Source of the DNA: Thereva unica
Taxonomy: Eukaryota > Arthropoda > Insecta > Diptera > Therevidae
NCBI GenBank assembly: GCA_949987705.1
Contig: OX465281.1
Span: forward strand, 178,450,516 to 178,514,515
Direction: 5' to 3'
Length of the DNA stretch: 64,000 nucleotides
Position numbers and translations under genes: made by a program. The notes under the pieces are model-generated. The model was not told the origin of the DNA and searched no databases. It was given only the letters and a program-made list of their open reading frames with translations. Below are positions 31,549 through 44,194 of the stretch, in pieces. Position 1 is the first letter of the stretch, and every line of letters begins with the position of its first letter.

Positions 31549-34214
31549 TGGGAATACAAATAGTACATAATAAATAAGGCGCCCAACCGGCACATTGGTA
31601 TAGATGCTGCTCCAGGCCGCATGGTAATTATTAGCATCCATTCCAATAAATAAGTACTCTTTGTATTTTCTTGCTATTTACCTGTTTTAATATAAAAGCT
31701 TTACAAATTAAAATAAATAATTACCAACGCATTTTGTACAAATTACATTTATTTCGTATATATAATATACAATAATAAAAAATTAATATAAAATATTTTT
31801 TTTTTAAATTTGAACTAAAAGATAAATTACATTTAAATTACAACATAAGACGGATTTAATAAAAATCATTTGAAAAGGAGATCTTTCTTCAGGAAACACT
31901 TAAAGAAGAGAACAACTTAATTAGAAAGAGAGAGAAAATTGGCAGTCTTCAATAATTAAAAAATTACTATAAAAATTTTACTAAAAATTCTGTTTCTACT
32001 GAAAATGTTTTAAAAGTGTTTTTTATTTTCATATAAGATTTATTTATGACTTTTGTACGTTCTTCATTATTTTGTTTTATTGACTTCGATGATTGATTTT
32101 GATTTGTCTCCTTTCTGTGGTATTTATTTGAAAAACTACAAATTAGAATTATTTTTTATATATAATCATGAGCTTTTTTTATAATTTATGAAATTTTTGC
32201 TGTTTTCTCTGTTTATTTTGCACATAGTCAACTAAATAAAACTTTTTACAATATTTTTTTTAATTTAATCATATATTTTTTAAAGTTTTTTATTTAAATG
32301 CTAGAAAGAAGCTCAAATGATATCAGGCACTCTTTTATACAAAATAAATAAATTATTTTTATTTATGCAAAATGAATGGGATTTGAAGGTTGAATTGAAT
32401 AAGAATGCGTTTATTATGAAATCGTACGGTTTTAATGAAGGCTTTAACACCAGTTTCAGTTGACAATGTTCGATCGTTAAAGTGTAAATTGGAGCACGTG
32501 TACGTTTAGCAAATATACAGTAGTTTAATGAATCATCTCAGCAGATTTTGTTCTTTTGTTGCTTAATATTGAATACATAAAAAATAAAATAGAATGACTA
32601 TTTTATTTATCAGTTGATTGAGTAATTGCCCTCAGCTATAATATTTTTATGGCCACAACTTTTTGTAGTTTAAAAACAGCGTTGACAGCGTGATAGCGTC
32701 AAATAGATAGCGTTGCGAGGTATTTATTATTTTAATCTAACACGATTACTTTGGAACGATAACCTTAAAGCGACAATTTTAATTCTCGACGAAAAGAAAA
32801 GAAAACATTATCGAGTTAGATTTTTATAAAGTTAAAGTAGCAGTGTTTGATCAAAGAAAAATTATAAATATACGAAGAGGAAAAACGTTCTCTGAAGTAA
32901 ATCAAACTATCAAAACTATTTGAGCCATTAAATTGCGTTAGTAAGAGAAGGTTTCTATGTCGAGGAGAATTAAACAATTATTATATATTTATTATAATAT
33001 ATTTTTCCTCAAAACTTTAGTCACTTTGGGAAAGAAGATATACAAACGTGGCAGTACTCCTTTTTTATGTAAAAAATCAAGGGTTCACCCTTTGTTAAAT
33101 CGATCTGTCCTGTTCTTCAGATCATGGTGCAATGCGAGTGGCAGGAGAACTAGTTTTACAAATTAATCTAGGTATACACTGGTCTTCTTTCATCGCCATC
33201 AACTTTCTTGCCTTTACACGGAGACGATAATTCTGCTACCCACGGTAAAATTAGCAGAGTATGCAGAAGCACTTTTTGTATGTGTTAAGTTTTCCCGCCA
33301 AAAGCTTCTCATGAACGTGTTACTACACTATCCTCTTATACTTTCTATACCTCCTTCGTAAAAAGTGTATATTGGGCCAATGTATTGTAGTAAGCTGGTA
33401 GAAAATATTAGGAAAGGTTACGAATTTGGGAAATGCTCGAGTAGAGATATTAATGGACCTTAGGTTTAAACTTTGGGACGTTATATAAGTTTAGAACTGT
33501 TTGCGGAAGATTATTTCAAAATCGAGTTTTTCGGTTTATAATCAACTTCTAGATAGTAGTGTGAGGGAAAAGAAGGACTGCAGTGTGGAGGAGTAAGCCG
33601 AGAGCCGAAGGGAAGTAGGAATATTCTTAAGGAATCCCACCCATTGAGATGCTTTTGCGATTTGGAATGTGAGATTATTACATCGCAGACCTTTAGTAAA
33701 AGTTATGAGTAGAATCCTAAGAGATGGACTAAAAGAAAGGTCTGTGCAAGTTTCATTAGAGATGTGTCAGTACTTCGTTTTGGAGATGTCATTTGACACG
33801 ATTCTTGTGATCCCAATTACGGTCTATCCCCTAGGGGCCTTGAAATTATTTTTAGTTTTACATTTCACCCTAAATTTCTGTAACTATCCTGTTTTCATGG
33901 ATAAGATGCGAATATCCGCAGAATAATAGAAATCTGTCTTTTGTTAAAGTTATGAGTCGCCAAAGCGTATTTTAGGCTTTTTTTCACTCGATCCGAAATA
34001 ATTATATTGACAGGGATGGACGAGCCGTAATGGGTTGTGTAGATCTTAATACTGATGGATTTTTATTAATTGTCTGATAGCCAATTTTATAGAAATAATC
34101 GTACATTCCTGTGTCCTGTCACTTCAAGGCATTATTGCTTCAACAGGCGGAAATACTATTGATAATTATGGTTTATCATCTCGGCAATGCAACAATGAGC
34201 AAAAGAAGTCTAAA
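31549..34214. other. AT-rich stretch, no gene recognised
   Basis: Very AT-rich from 31680 to 32950, with no long frame. Frames at 32957-33166 and 33669-33926 have no identifiable motif. Confidence 0.4.
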
Positions 34215-34497
34215 AGTACGAGTGTGGCACTGGCAAGATTTTCTTTATTAATCTTATATTAGCCAACATCCATACGCGCAGATAGAAAGAATTGCCATAG
34301 CAGTGGCATCATCGGGGATTGCTGCAATATTACTCCTTGGGTTAAACACAATTCATTCTATGTTTAAGATACCGATCAAAGATCATATGGAAAATCCTGC
34401 GTGCAATATATCTAAAAACAGTCACAAAGCTCAAGTTTCACAGGTCCGCTCTTTCGTTGTTTGGGATGAATGTACCATGGCAAATAAAGTATCTATT
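34215..34497 (+). pseudogene. Helitron helicase fragment (Walker A region)
   Basis: It encodes a GTGK Walker-A-like loop followed by IFFINLILANIH. After a frame change comes AVASSGIAAILLLGLNTIHS, then KIPIKDHMENPACNISKNS and VVWDECTMANK (Walker B DE). This order is typical of the PIF1-type helicase of Helitrons. It is truncated at both ends by stops. Confidence 0.75.
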
Positions 34498-35833
34498 TAA
34501 GCCGATCACAGAACAATGTAAGATTCAAGAAGTAATAACCAATTATTTAGTGGAGTAACTAAACAAGAGCAGGAGCAGAGCAAGCAAGACAAGAGAGCAG
34601 GGCAAGAGAAATTTCAGGCCAGTTGAGGTATGGAGGCCTATGAAATTAATGCGTGTCTAAAACGATCAGTCATTTGCGGACTGATAGAAAAACTTAATTA
34701 TAAACAAAATATTAGAGCGCAATGAGGAAACTCAGAATTCAGTGTTATTTTTCTCAATATAGGAGATGGAAAGTTTTAATCGGCAAAATCCCGGGACGGA
34801 AAAATCTACGCGGATAAGATCGCGGGGAAAGCTAGTGTTATATAAATTTATATATTTTTTAGTTCTGACTTACATTCTTACGACACAAAAATTCTGTTTT
34901 TCCTAACTAGAATATTTCTCATCCTTTCTGATAGTAATATATAAAAATATAAGAAACGGCGTAACATTGTCGAACTGTATAGGTTTTGCTTGGTTATAGA
35001 TAAATAGCTGCATCGAAAGAGCTCTAACTTATTGGTCTCTCACCACCAAGAATGTGATCTAGGGCCGGCAATGATTCTAAATGTACATTTAGCGCATTCT
35101 ACGTTTTAATTGAAATAGTAATCCTATTTTCCGGAAACAAGAACAACTAACACCATTCAAAATTGCGCTTAAATAATATTTGTATTTTGTTTTTCTCACT
35201 GGCAAAAAAGCGTACATTAAATAAAGCTTACAAATATATTATATGTTTATATAAAAGTCACAACTAACACTTTATACTTAAAATTAAATTCATATAAAAA
35301 ATTATATTCCATGTATGAGAGCAAAACATTGAGTATGTTTTCTTTAACGAAATTTTGATCTGATAGTTATAGAGGAAGCTCCTATATATATTATTTTATT
35401 TTCAATACATTAAATATAAATTCCATAAATTTCAATGAAATTCTTTTTTATATATATAATTTTTAAATGCATTTTTTTAAATGCATATACATACACACAT
35501 GCATTGATAAATGGCAAATGTAGTTTGTTTTTTAAATTTAATATTAAAGTCAATTATCTGTTTATAATTTACTTAAAAGATTACTCTCCAAAAATTTTAA
35601 ATAATGTTTCAATATCAGTCACGTATTTTTGTGTTTCATTTTGTTTTTAATTAATTTTCATTTAAAATATTTTTTTTAATCATTTATGGCTTTACACAAA
35701 TATATTCTTAAATGCTATTTTCAACACAGTTTTATATTAATTTTATTATATTGATTTTAATTTTGCATTATCCTTTAGCTATTTTAACTTTAAATGCTAA
35801 AAACTCTTTAATAAAAATTGGATGAGCTTGTGG
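34498..35833 (-). other. AT-rich region after the stan stop; probable 3' UTR and flank
   Basis: Downstream of the micro-exon stop the minus strand is very AT-rich, with several possible AATAAA signals (for example near 35745 and 35400). I cannot decide which poly(A) site is used. No coding region is convincing. The short plus-strand frame at 35435-35650 is low-complexity and probably chance. Confidence 0.4.
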
Positions 35834-35867
35834 TCATACTGTTGTCTCGTCGTCATCAATATTCTTC
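35834..35867 (-). CDS. stan: stan C-terminal micro-exon encoding PDZ-binding tail ETTV
   Basis: After a TTTTCAG acceptor (35870-35868 is CAG), 34 bases encode, in the phase left by the 43001 donor, E-KNIDDDETTV and then TGA. The C-terminal four residues ETTV fit a class I PDZ ligand. This is the C-terminus I recall for Drosophila Flamingo isoforms, and the phase match supports it. The exon is 7.1 kb downstream of the preceding one, and the interval is filled with transposon insertions. It is too short for ORF-based gene finding and could easily be missed. Confidence 0.85.
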
Positions 35868-37263
35868 CTGAAAATGGGATTAAAAAAAATTCAATTGTAA
35901 TTATCGCTGCTTGCCTAGATATACAGAGCAGACAGAAAATGGGCATGCAAGCAGATTATTGGTAGGATAATTGTATATGCTGCTTATTCAATGGGATCAA
36001 TTCAATTTTAGTTGATAGGTCATACATTTTAATGGAAGCAATGAATAAATGTGTTTAAACCTAAAAAATGTACGTGCTAAATTTAATTCACTCGAAACTC
36101 ATTTTGTTAAGTTCGTGCTCGTCAATGATTTATTGACTTAAAAGGATAATATCGTTAATGTTACTGAATTTTTATAGTAATTAAATTTACTGGATGAATG
36201 AAATATAAAATGTTCGAGTTAATCATGAACTCATATATAATATGGTTATATTTACAAATGAAGACGAACTATGTATCGAGCATTCTAACTACATATACTA
36301 AAACTTTGCAAATGAAAATTTAACTATGAAAATTATAAGGGCTCCAAAAGCAAAAATTTAAAATAGTTTGTTCAATAGGTGGCACTCTGGCTTTAATTGC
36401 CGTTTTGAGAAATTGGCTTGTTTGCTTGAATTTGCTATAATTGTTTATTATGTGATATTTTAAGGTCAAGAGTCACCCTTTATACAACCAGTCCGTCATG
36501 TCGTTCCATGGTGTAATGTAGATTTTCATAAAAATCGGACAAGCCGTTTTCCTGTTTAAAAGACTTTCGTGGCTTTTGAACCTACACGATGTCGCATAAA
36601 TCAAATATGATACTGATTTTTTTGAGTTGCCAATCGAAACATATTAATGCTTTCGTTCGCTCTGAAGAAAATTTTATAGCATTCGATAAAGCCTTTTTTG
36701 TTTAAATGGAAACAATTCGGTCCTTATATTGATTTGTTTTGCTAATATCTAATAAACAACATTATCAAACATTGAGCCAAAATATGAAAAACTCAAATTT
36801 ATGGTATTTTTGATGGTTTATTATTATCAACCAAATTGTTCTGTCGAAAATGTTATACTACGATAAATTGATTGGGGTGTTGAAATAGTGTAATGTACTG
36901 TTGTGTACGTGAATAACCAGGGCTTAGTTAATACACTGAGCAAGTGTAGGATGAGGATATTGATACTGTCGACGACAGTGCTTGTGAAGATCCAAATATC
37001 GGATAATTTGCTCTTCACCATTTTGCGAATTTTATAATAAGATTTAAAATCATTCACTTACGTAGTTTTGCTAATTGATCTCCTCAATAACTTACCAATT
37101 GTCATTTTAATTGCGAAATTGTGTCTAATAATAAAGTTAATTTCTGATTAAATAGTTAATACAAAGTTGCTGCACTTTTTATTCAAATAAAAATGATTTA
37201 CAGGCTATGCATGAAGCTCCTTTACACCCAAAAATAGAATGATACGAATTACATATAACCTAC
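35868..37263. other. stan intron, no further feature recognised
   Basis: AT-rich intronic DNA between the micro-exon and the palindrome. The minus-strand frame at 36827-37057 is not recognisable. Confidence 0.4.
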
Positions 37264-37873
37264 TTAGCTCAGTGCAATTAGTCGAAAAAAGGGCATGAAA
37301 TTGCATTTCATGATGGTCGAAATTTTTTTTTTTGGAATTTGTTGGGGTACATTTGACATTGTTAAAACCAAGTTTGTGGGGTCGCAGTGTGATGGGAAAA
37401 GCCGCCATCTTGAAAAAGAAGTAGAGATCGTTTATACCAAATAACTCGGTTGTGTGCAATGATAGCTGAAAATGAGCAATACAAAGTCATTAGAGAATAA
37501 AATTATCTACAAAATGAGCCCTCAACGAGGTCTGTAAGTTGATTTGGCTCAAAGTTATGGCTGCTCAAAGTTCGAAACTTTGAGCGACCATAACTTTGAG
37601 CCAAATTAACTTACAGACCTCGTTGAGGGCTCATTTTGTAGATAATTTTATTCTCTAATGACTTTGTATTGCTCATTTTCAGCTATCATTGCACACAACC
37701 GAGTTATTTGGTATAAACGACCTCTACCTCTTTTCAAGATGGCGGCTTTTCCCATCACACTGCGACCCCACAAACTTGGTTTTAACATTGTCAGATGTAC
37801 CCCAACAAATTCCAAAAAAAAAAATTTTGACCATCATGAAATGCAATTTGATTTACTAATTACACTGGACTAA
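37264..37873. repeat. 610-bp near-perfect palindrome (fold-back element)
   Basis: The two halves are reverse complements about the centre 37574 (CTCAAAGTTCGAAACTTTGAG). The arms extend to TTAGCTCAGTGCAATTAG on the left and CTAATTACACTGGACTAA on the right. A few substitutions and short indels are visible, mostly in the outer arms. It would form a ~300-bp hairpin if transcribed. The mirrored open frames at 37205-37459 and 37658-37873 result from the symmetry. Confidence 0.9.
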
Positions 37874-38117
37874 CTGGAATAATCGGTTTTCAAAGTCTAG
37901 TAACCATAGTCAAGTCGCATAATATTGATGTGAATGGAGTATATCAAGATTGTATAACGAGTCATAACTAATTTATTAGTTAAATTATTTTAACAGGAAA
38001 TTTTTTTTAAAGATGCGAGCATTTGATTTTGCATTGATCTTCGCTTATTTACGTTGGGTATATTTAAAACCGAAAATCAACAATAACATCTGGTACTAAT
38101 AAAATTAAATGATATTA

Positions 38118-39950
38118 TCTATATATGTATAAAAATGGAACGTGATTTGTGTTCGGATGCTTAAAACTTGAAAACGGCTGGACCAAATTGTATACTTTCT
38201 TTGTAGGTTTTTTTCGTAATTGCTATGTGAAGGTTTAGGAAAAAAAAACTGAAAACATTCTCCACTGGTGGCGCTGTAAGCGCACATTTCCTTTTTCAGT
38301 TTAATTTGTAGCAACCAAAATTTAAAAAATAAATTGAAATATTGTGTCACTGGCGAAGACCCCTTTGAAAATTGTAACTTAGCATTAGACACTTTTTATA
38401 ATGATAATAAAATGTAATTGTCAAATTCGGGGAAGGAAGTTCAAACACATGACCTTTTTAGTTGCGCGCGTCGTAAAGTAGGATTAGAGAACAAAGAGAT
38501 TCTTGAATCAAATTTTATGCATAAAAAAGGTCACAGATGTAAGAGCTTCCTCCTAATGGGTTTATGATTTAGTGAGCCCTGGTTTTGCATTGGTTATTTT
38601 TAGATGTAATTAAAGTGCGATGCCGTAGGATTTGCAAAAAGTGAAAATGTATTATTGAATTTCTAGGGCGACTTCCGACAAACACTTCCCGTGATTCCGA
38701 ACTCAACACCGGCGGATGAATTAAATGCATGTCTCAAGTCATCGTATTTCTGACGATACGTGAAAACCATTTCATTGAGTATTAATATGCGAGTGTTCCT
38801 GCAACAGGATAGAACCGCAGAAATTTTCTCCAAAGAACTGCTGAGAGTCGGAAATGGACAAATTCCGGTAGATACTTCCAGTGGTTTAATATCGATTCCA
38901 CCTGCAATTTGGATGTATATCCGAGCATTGGTCAAAATTACCGTAACTACGATTGGTTGAGCGCTCGCGCAATTTTAGCTGCGAAAAATACTGATGTTAA
39001 TGACTTGAATTGGACGATTCAAAATCAAATTCCGGGAGAATTGCGTTCATATAAATCAATCGATCGTGTTGAAAATGAAGACGAAGTCGTAAATTATCCA
39101 GTGGAATTCCTAAACTCTTTGGATTTGCCTGGCATGCCGCCTCATCATTTACGTCTTAAAGTTGGATCTGTCATCATTATGCTACGAAATCTTCATGCCC
39201 CGAAACTGTGCAATGGAACCCGACTCATTGTGACAAAGCTAATGAACAAGGTGATAGTGGCAAGGATTTTGCAGGAGCCGTTTAAGGGAGAAGAATGCCT
39301 TATTCCGCGAATTCCCTTGACTTCGACCGATTTGCCGTTGCAGTTCAAACGTATTCAGTTCCCAGTCAAACTTGCATTTGCGATGACCATAAACAAGTCA
39401 CAAGGGCAGTCGCTGGAAGTGTGCGGCATAAATCTGGAAATGTCATGCTTTTCACACGGCCAGCTATATGTGGCGTATTCCCGAGTTGGGAAACCATCCT
39501 CACTCTTCATTTACGCTCCGAATCAGAAAACAAAGAATGTTGTGTATCGCGCAGCCTTAAATTGAATAAAATCATTGTTCTATTCTTTTTTTTAGATTTA
39601 AAAAAAATATATATTCCTTTAAATCTATTAAATTAATACTTGATTTTATTTTATTATTATTTTATTATATTTTTGCCAAATATTGGACCGGACGAAGTCT
39701 GTGGAGTCAGTTTTGCGTATAAATACAAGATTTTCAAATCAATTGAATTCGAAAAGTGTTTCATTCAATCTATAATTGAAGTTGTATTATTGCGTCATCT
39801 GTAAACTTTAGATAAAAAATTTAAATTTCGGGTGGAGTCGTGAATGATCAAAATTAATTCAATCAAAAAATCTGTTTTGGGCGAAACAAAGTTTGACGGG
39901 TGAGCTAGAAATAATTTATATGGCAAAACTAGGTTTGCCGGGTCAGCTAG
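38118..39950 (+). mobile_element. Helitron with C-terminal helicase region
   Basis: The left end TCTATATATG followed by TATAAAAATGGAACG resembles insect Helitron 5' ends. The right end TTTGCCGGGTCAGCTAG at 39950, followed by T, is the classical CTAG 3' end. Between them lies the C-terminal helicase frame. The Rep domain and helicase N-terminus are missing, so it is non-autonomous. Confidence 0.75.
38655..39565 (+). pseudogene. Helitron helicase, C-terminal part
   Basis: It begins GDFRQTLPVIPNSTPADELN (motif III region), continues RYVKTISLSINMRV, and after a frameshift near 38900 runs open from 38909 to 39565. That part has LDLPGMPPHHLRLKVGSVII, LMRNL-type LRNLHAPKLCNGTRLIV, FAMTINKSQGQSLEVCGI and HGQLYVAYSRV, the end motifs of PIF1-like Helitron helicases. 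It is the continuation, in protein order, of the fragment at 34215-34497, but 4 kb away. Confidence 0.85.
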
Positions 39951-40064
39951 TTTTGTTATATGTATAAGTTATTTAACGACATGACAGTTCAAAGGGTGAT
40001 TCCTAAGCTTGGTTGATTTTTATTGTTAGCCATCGAAAAAGCAGAAGAAGAAATATTTTAGTAC

Positions 40065-41710
40065 TAGCAAAAACCCGCGTGCGTTGCAACGCCTTTTAAT
40101 AAAAAAAAATTATGTGGGCATACTCCGGGATAGGAAATGGTTATAATGAAGCATGGTTATGGGTACATAAAAGAATTTAGAGTTACCTATAAAAAATATG
40201 CTTCAAATTTATTAAAATTCGAGGTTGAGCACCACCTATCGGAAAAATTGTGTACTACGTGCATAACAGACACCTAGGCAATCATATTCAGAATACGTTG
40301 GCAACATTAGCTGTGTTCCTTTTCTACTTTTTAGTACTTGTGAGCAGAGCAGAAAAGGAACGCAAAATTTGCTGATTTGAGTAAAACCTATCTTAACATT
40401 TTTGATGTTATTTTATTTGTATATAAACAAAAAGTTAAAAGAATTTACAACAAAATAGAAATTTATCATACATTATATTCGTGTAACTTTTAAGCTTTTT
40501 GCAGCGCACGCCAGAATGGGCGAATTTTTTCCGATTTACGTGATACTTATATTGTTATATTTTGGCCTATTTACTCAATAGCTTTATAAATTATAGCCTA
40601 TAGCAAAAAACCCGTGTGCGTTGCAAGGCTTTTAAATAAAAAAAAATTATGTGTGCGTTGTACGCGGTAGGAAAAAAAGTATAATGAAAAAACAATAAAT
40701 CTGGAAAAAATTGCCTCTTCCCAATCTTATCGGTGATTCAATTAGAACAGCGTTATGTATTCAAGTAGATGCATCTAAACATATAACTTCTCGGTGAATT
40801 GGAATTTTAACTTTCTCTTTTCGGTTAGCCGTTACACTGCTCCCTTCTTACTCAGTATTCGTCCCGAACACAGCTTCCTCCAGGTCCCGTTTTTTCCGAT
40901 CGAACTTTTTGGAAGCGATAGATGACATCGTTTAACCTCGTGATGACAATGTAGGGGCGCACAAATTTGCAAACTTCGACTCTTTCTACCGTTTTTACTG
41001 TTTCTATACTGGTTAGAGGGAATTTTAGAAATTTACTACATTTCAGAATGTGGCTTGGGAAAATTCGTGCGTCATATTGGACCCGCAATTTTGAATTTAT
41101 AAGCTTTGATCATAAATTCGTTGTTTGCCCTAAAAGCCCCCAGATACCGATTTTCATTGCAATCGGAATACAATTGGAAAAATTCGTCGGCCATATTGGC
41201 GCGGCCATTTTGAATTTATAAGTTTTGATCATAAATTCGTTATTTGCAACCTTAAAAACCCCTAGATATTCACTTTCATTGGAATCGGAATACAATTGGA
41301 AAAATTCGTCCGCCATTTTGAATTTATAAGTTTTGATCATAAATTCGTTATTTGCAACCTTAAAATCCCCCAGATTTCGATTTTCATTGGAATCGGAACA
41401 CAATTGGCAAATTCGTCGGCCATATTGGCACGGCCATTTTGAATTTATAAGTTTTGACAACAAATTCGTTATTAGCTACCTTAAAAACCTCTGTATACCA
41501 ACTTTCATTGAAATCGGAACACAATTTGCGTGGCCATTTTGAGTTTTCGGCGGCCATCTTGAATTTTTTTATAAATTATAGCCTATATGTTATTCTGATA
41601 TATGAGCTATATTATTGTAAAGTTTCATTAAAATCCATTCAGTAGTTTTTGCGTGAAAGAGTAACAAACATACATACAAACATTCACGTTTATAATATTA
41701 GTAAGATAAG
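40065..41710 (+). repeat. Dispersed repeat, one partial and one longer copy head to tail
   Basis: TAGCAAAAACCCGCGTGCGT at 40065 and TAGCAAAAAACCCGTGTGCG at 40601 start two copies. Both contain TTATAAATTATAGCCTAT (40586 and 41569). The end near 41610-41710 (AGTTTCATTAAAATCCATTC, CATACATACAAACATTCACG, TATAATATTAGTAAG) is a common insect repeat tail. I cannot place it in a superfamily with certainty. Confidence 0.6.
41093..41566 (+). repeat. Minisatellite, four ~108-121-bp units
   Basis: Units start at GAATTTATAAGYTTTGATCA (41093, 41212, 41320, 41441; the last is diverged). They contain AAATTCGT, TTGCAACCTTAAAA, TTTCATTGGAATCGGAA and CGGCCATTTT blocks. Confidence 0.85.
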
Positions 41711-42994
41711 ATCCTTTGCCTTAACGGCAACTATAAAGTAAAGCGTCTTTCCGCTTGTACAGCATGAGAAGTTCAGTTACTTATTTTTGGAGAAAGAGGT
41801 AGGTGAAGTTGACATTTTTGTTAAAAAAATCCAAAAGTTGGACTTGGACGCCTCATAACTCCTAAATTTGGAAAAATAGAACCATGAATTTTACATATGA
41901 ATGAATAGATAGGTGGATGAATTCTTCTTCATTGGTACCTTATTAATGGAAATAGGTTATAGCGTTACAAAAATACGGGGTGATATGTAAAACTCTACCT
42001 TTGTACACAGTTCTGACCGTACTACTCAAAACGGACAAAGATTTCGAACTAGTAACGTCTTAACAATACACAAAACTTGTAGGAAATTTTATGCTCTACA
42101 ACTTTGCTCTGTTGATCTTTTCACCAAAATGCATAGTTTCTGCTGAACATAGAGAAAAAGGCGGAAACACACGAAAAAACGCTTATTAAATATAGCCTTG
42201 AACATATTTCGTTAGGCAACCCAACACCGTTACGTTAGCATATTTTTTATCATAGAAATAAATTTCATTCGGTTTTTAATTTTAAGCTTATGTTTGCTTT
42301 TTATATTTATTTTTTCTTTCTTTTATATCCACCTTATTATGTACTCTAAAAGATGTAAATCTTGTGTACTTTCTTTGAAATATAATTATTATTATTATTA
42401 TTATTACTCGATCGGTGAAGGTCATTATTTTACGAGTCTTAGACTATATTATTATTAGAATATGTGGGATATTTTAAATTTCTTAAAAGATATGCTTTCG
42501 GGCTTAGTTTTAAAACAATATAGCAATATATTTTTGCAAATTTAAAGAAACGGACTTTTCACCAATTTACTTTACTTTTATATACCATAACGTTTTTCTA
42601 GCTTTCAAGCTTTTTGCAACCTTATAAATAATAATATTAAAGAAGAAATAAATTCATTCCAAATTACCATTTCATATTAAAAACAGCAATTCAAATTTGT
42701 ATTTACTAAATCATGCAGTCATGCAAGTTGTTTGGAAAGAAATTAGGTGAATCATGCTTATTGTAAAAGCAGCCTCTCTTCACTCAATGAATAACTCAAT
42801 ATTATTTGCACATTTTACCTCCGATCTGCATTTTCCAATAAATCACCAAAGCCAGATAAAAATAAATAGAAAAAATCAAATTAGATTTTCTTAAGACGTT
42901 CCCAACACCATCTGTCTCAAGCGATGAAAAGAAGAAACATTTATGATCAAATTAAGAATAATTAAATGGGATGAGATTTTCTACTTTATTAAAT
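41711..42994. other. stan intron, no further feature recognised
   Basis: AT-rich. An (ATT)n run is present at about 42386-42410. A segment near 41786-41850 resembles 45881-45945 (TTTTTGGAGAAA...TTTGTGTTAAAAAAA), so an undefined dispersed repeat. Confidence 0.4.
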
Positions 42995-42996
42995 AC

Positions 42997-44132
42997 TCAC
43001 TCGCTAGTATCTGTTATACTAGTTAAAGGTGCTAGTGGCTGCATAGGTGCTATGCTTGGTGGGGATGATGCTCGCGATCCATGCCTAGATGACATCCGGC
43101 TTGATAGCACTCCGGGATTGTTTATGTCGTTAACTAAAAGATGATTTGAATTTCTTGATAATGACGCTGGCAGGTGGTCTTCTTCTGCTGTATAAGGAAA
43201 ATGATAACCATTTTTATCAGACCCTTCTGACATTCTGTCAGAATGGTAATCCAACTGTCGATGTTGACTCTGCTGGTAGTCATTCTTCAGTAGTGAATGG
43301 ACGCTATGAACTGAATCTGCATACAATGGGGGAGATTTCAATGTATAGTGACTTTCCCGAGCACTATACAAATCGGGTGCTATCCTTTCTTTGGACATGT
43401 AGGGCGAATCTGTCTTTGCTCCAAGATATCCAACAGGTCGTTGCTTGTCGTACAAAGGATCTTTCAGATAAGGACTTTCATGGTAAGTCCTTATGTGATT
43501 AACTACTTGGGTGCTGCCATAATCCTTTTCACTTCCATAATGAGCCGCCTTGTAACCTGTTGTAGGCTCAAATTGTCCGTAGTTATCCTGGTAATCCTTT
43601 CTCCTGCCATATAAGCTTTCTCTTTCAACGTCGTACGTGTTGTCATTTCGCACATTCTGAATATTTTCCAGGATTGAGGGTGGCATGTTGATTTTATTTT
43701 GATGTTGGTGTAGATATGATGTATCCGTTAAGTCAGGATTTGGTAATGGGTTTGGGGAATTTGTTTTGTGTGAATGAATTTCATTATCCGATCCAGTATC
43801 CTGTGACCATCGACCAACATTTGCAGGTGATGGTAGATAAGCTTCAGGCAATTGACTAGACCACCGTGGCGCGTATATAGGTTTATTTACACTTGGAAAC
43901 AGTTGTGGACTTTGGACAACATTCAATTCGGGCGGTGTAGTCGCTTGAACGTGTTCTGTTATATTTGGTAAATATGAGGGGGCAACACTCACGCCAGTGC
44001 TTCTGTGGGGGCCTGTATTCCGCCCAACACGTGATTCATCATCGTCGCTTGAATGGCTGCTAGCAAGCTCTAAACTTCGACCGTCTGTCTCGGATCCAGA
44101 ATCAGAGTCTTTCCTGTGTCTGCGATGTTTTT
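42997..44132 (-). CDS. stan: stan long cytoplasmic-tail exon (with alternative stop)
   Basis: The acceptor ATCGATAG ends at 44133. The frame begins EKHRRHRKDSDSGSETDG, continues through SLELASSHSSDDDESR and PNITEHVQATTPPELNVVQS, and ends PMQPLAPLTSITDTSE. It is a disordered intracellular tail, Ser-, Tyr- and His-rich. The final codons are GCGA|GTGAGT. If unspliced, TGA at 42999-42997 terminates the protein. If the strong GTGAGT donor at 43000-42995 is used, the exon ends at 43001 in phase 2 and joins the exon at 35867. The reading frame actually begins at the splice acceptor, upstream of the first Met (43992). Confidence 0.92.
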
Positions 44133-44194
44133 CTATCGATAAAAATGAACATTGAGAAGGAAGCTCGTGGTAATTAAATTAATAAAGTTATTAC

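Noticed and set aside
37205..37873. Two mirrored small proteins
   Set aside because: They are products of the palindrome symmetry and not conserved coding.
43146..43614. Plus-strand frames of 118 and 88 codons
   Set aside because: Antisense of the stan cytoplasmic-tail exon, which is in phase with its splice sites.
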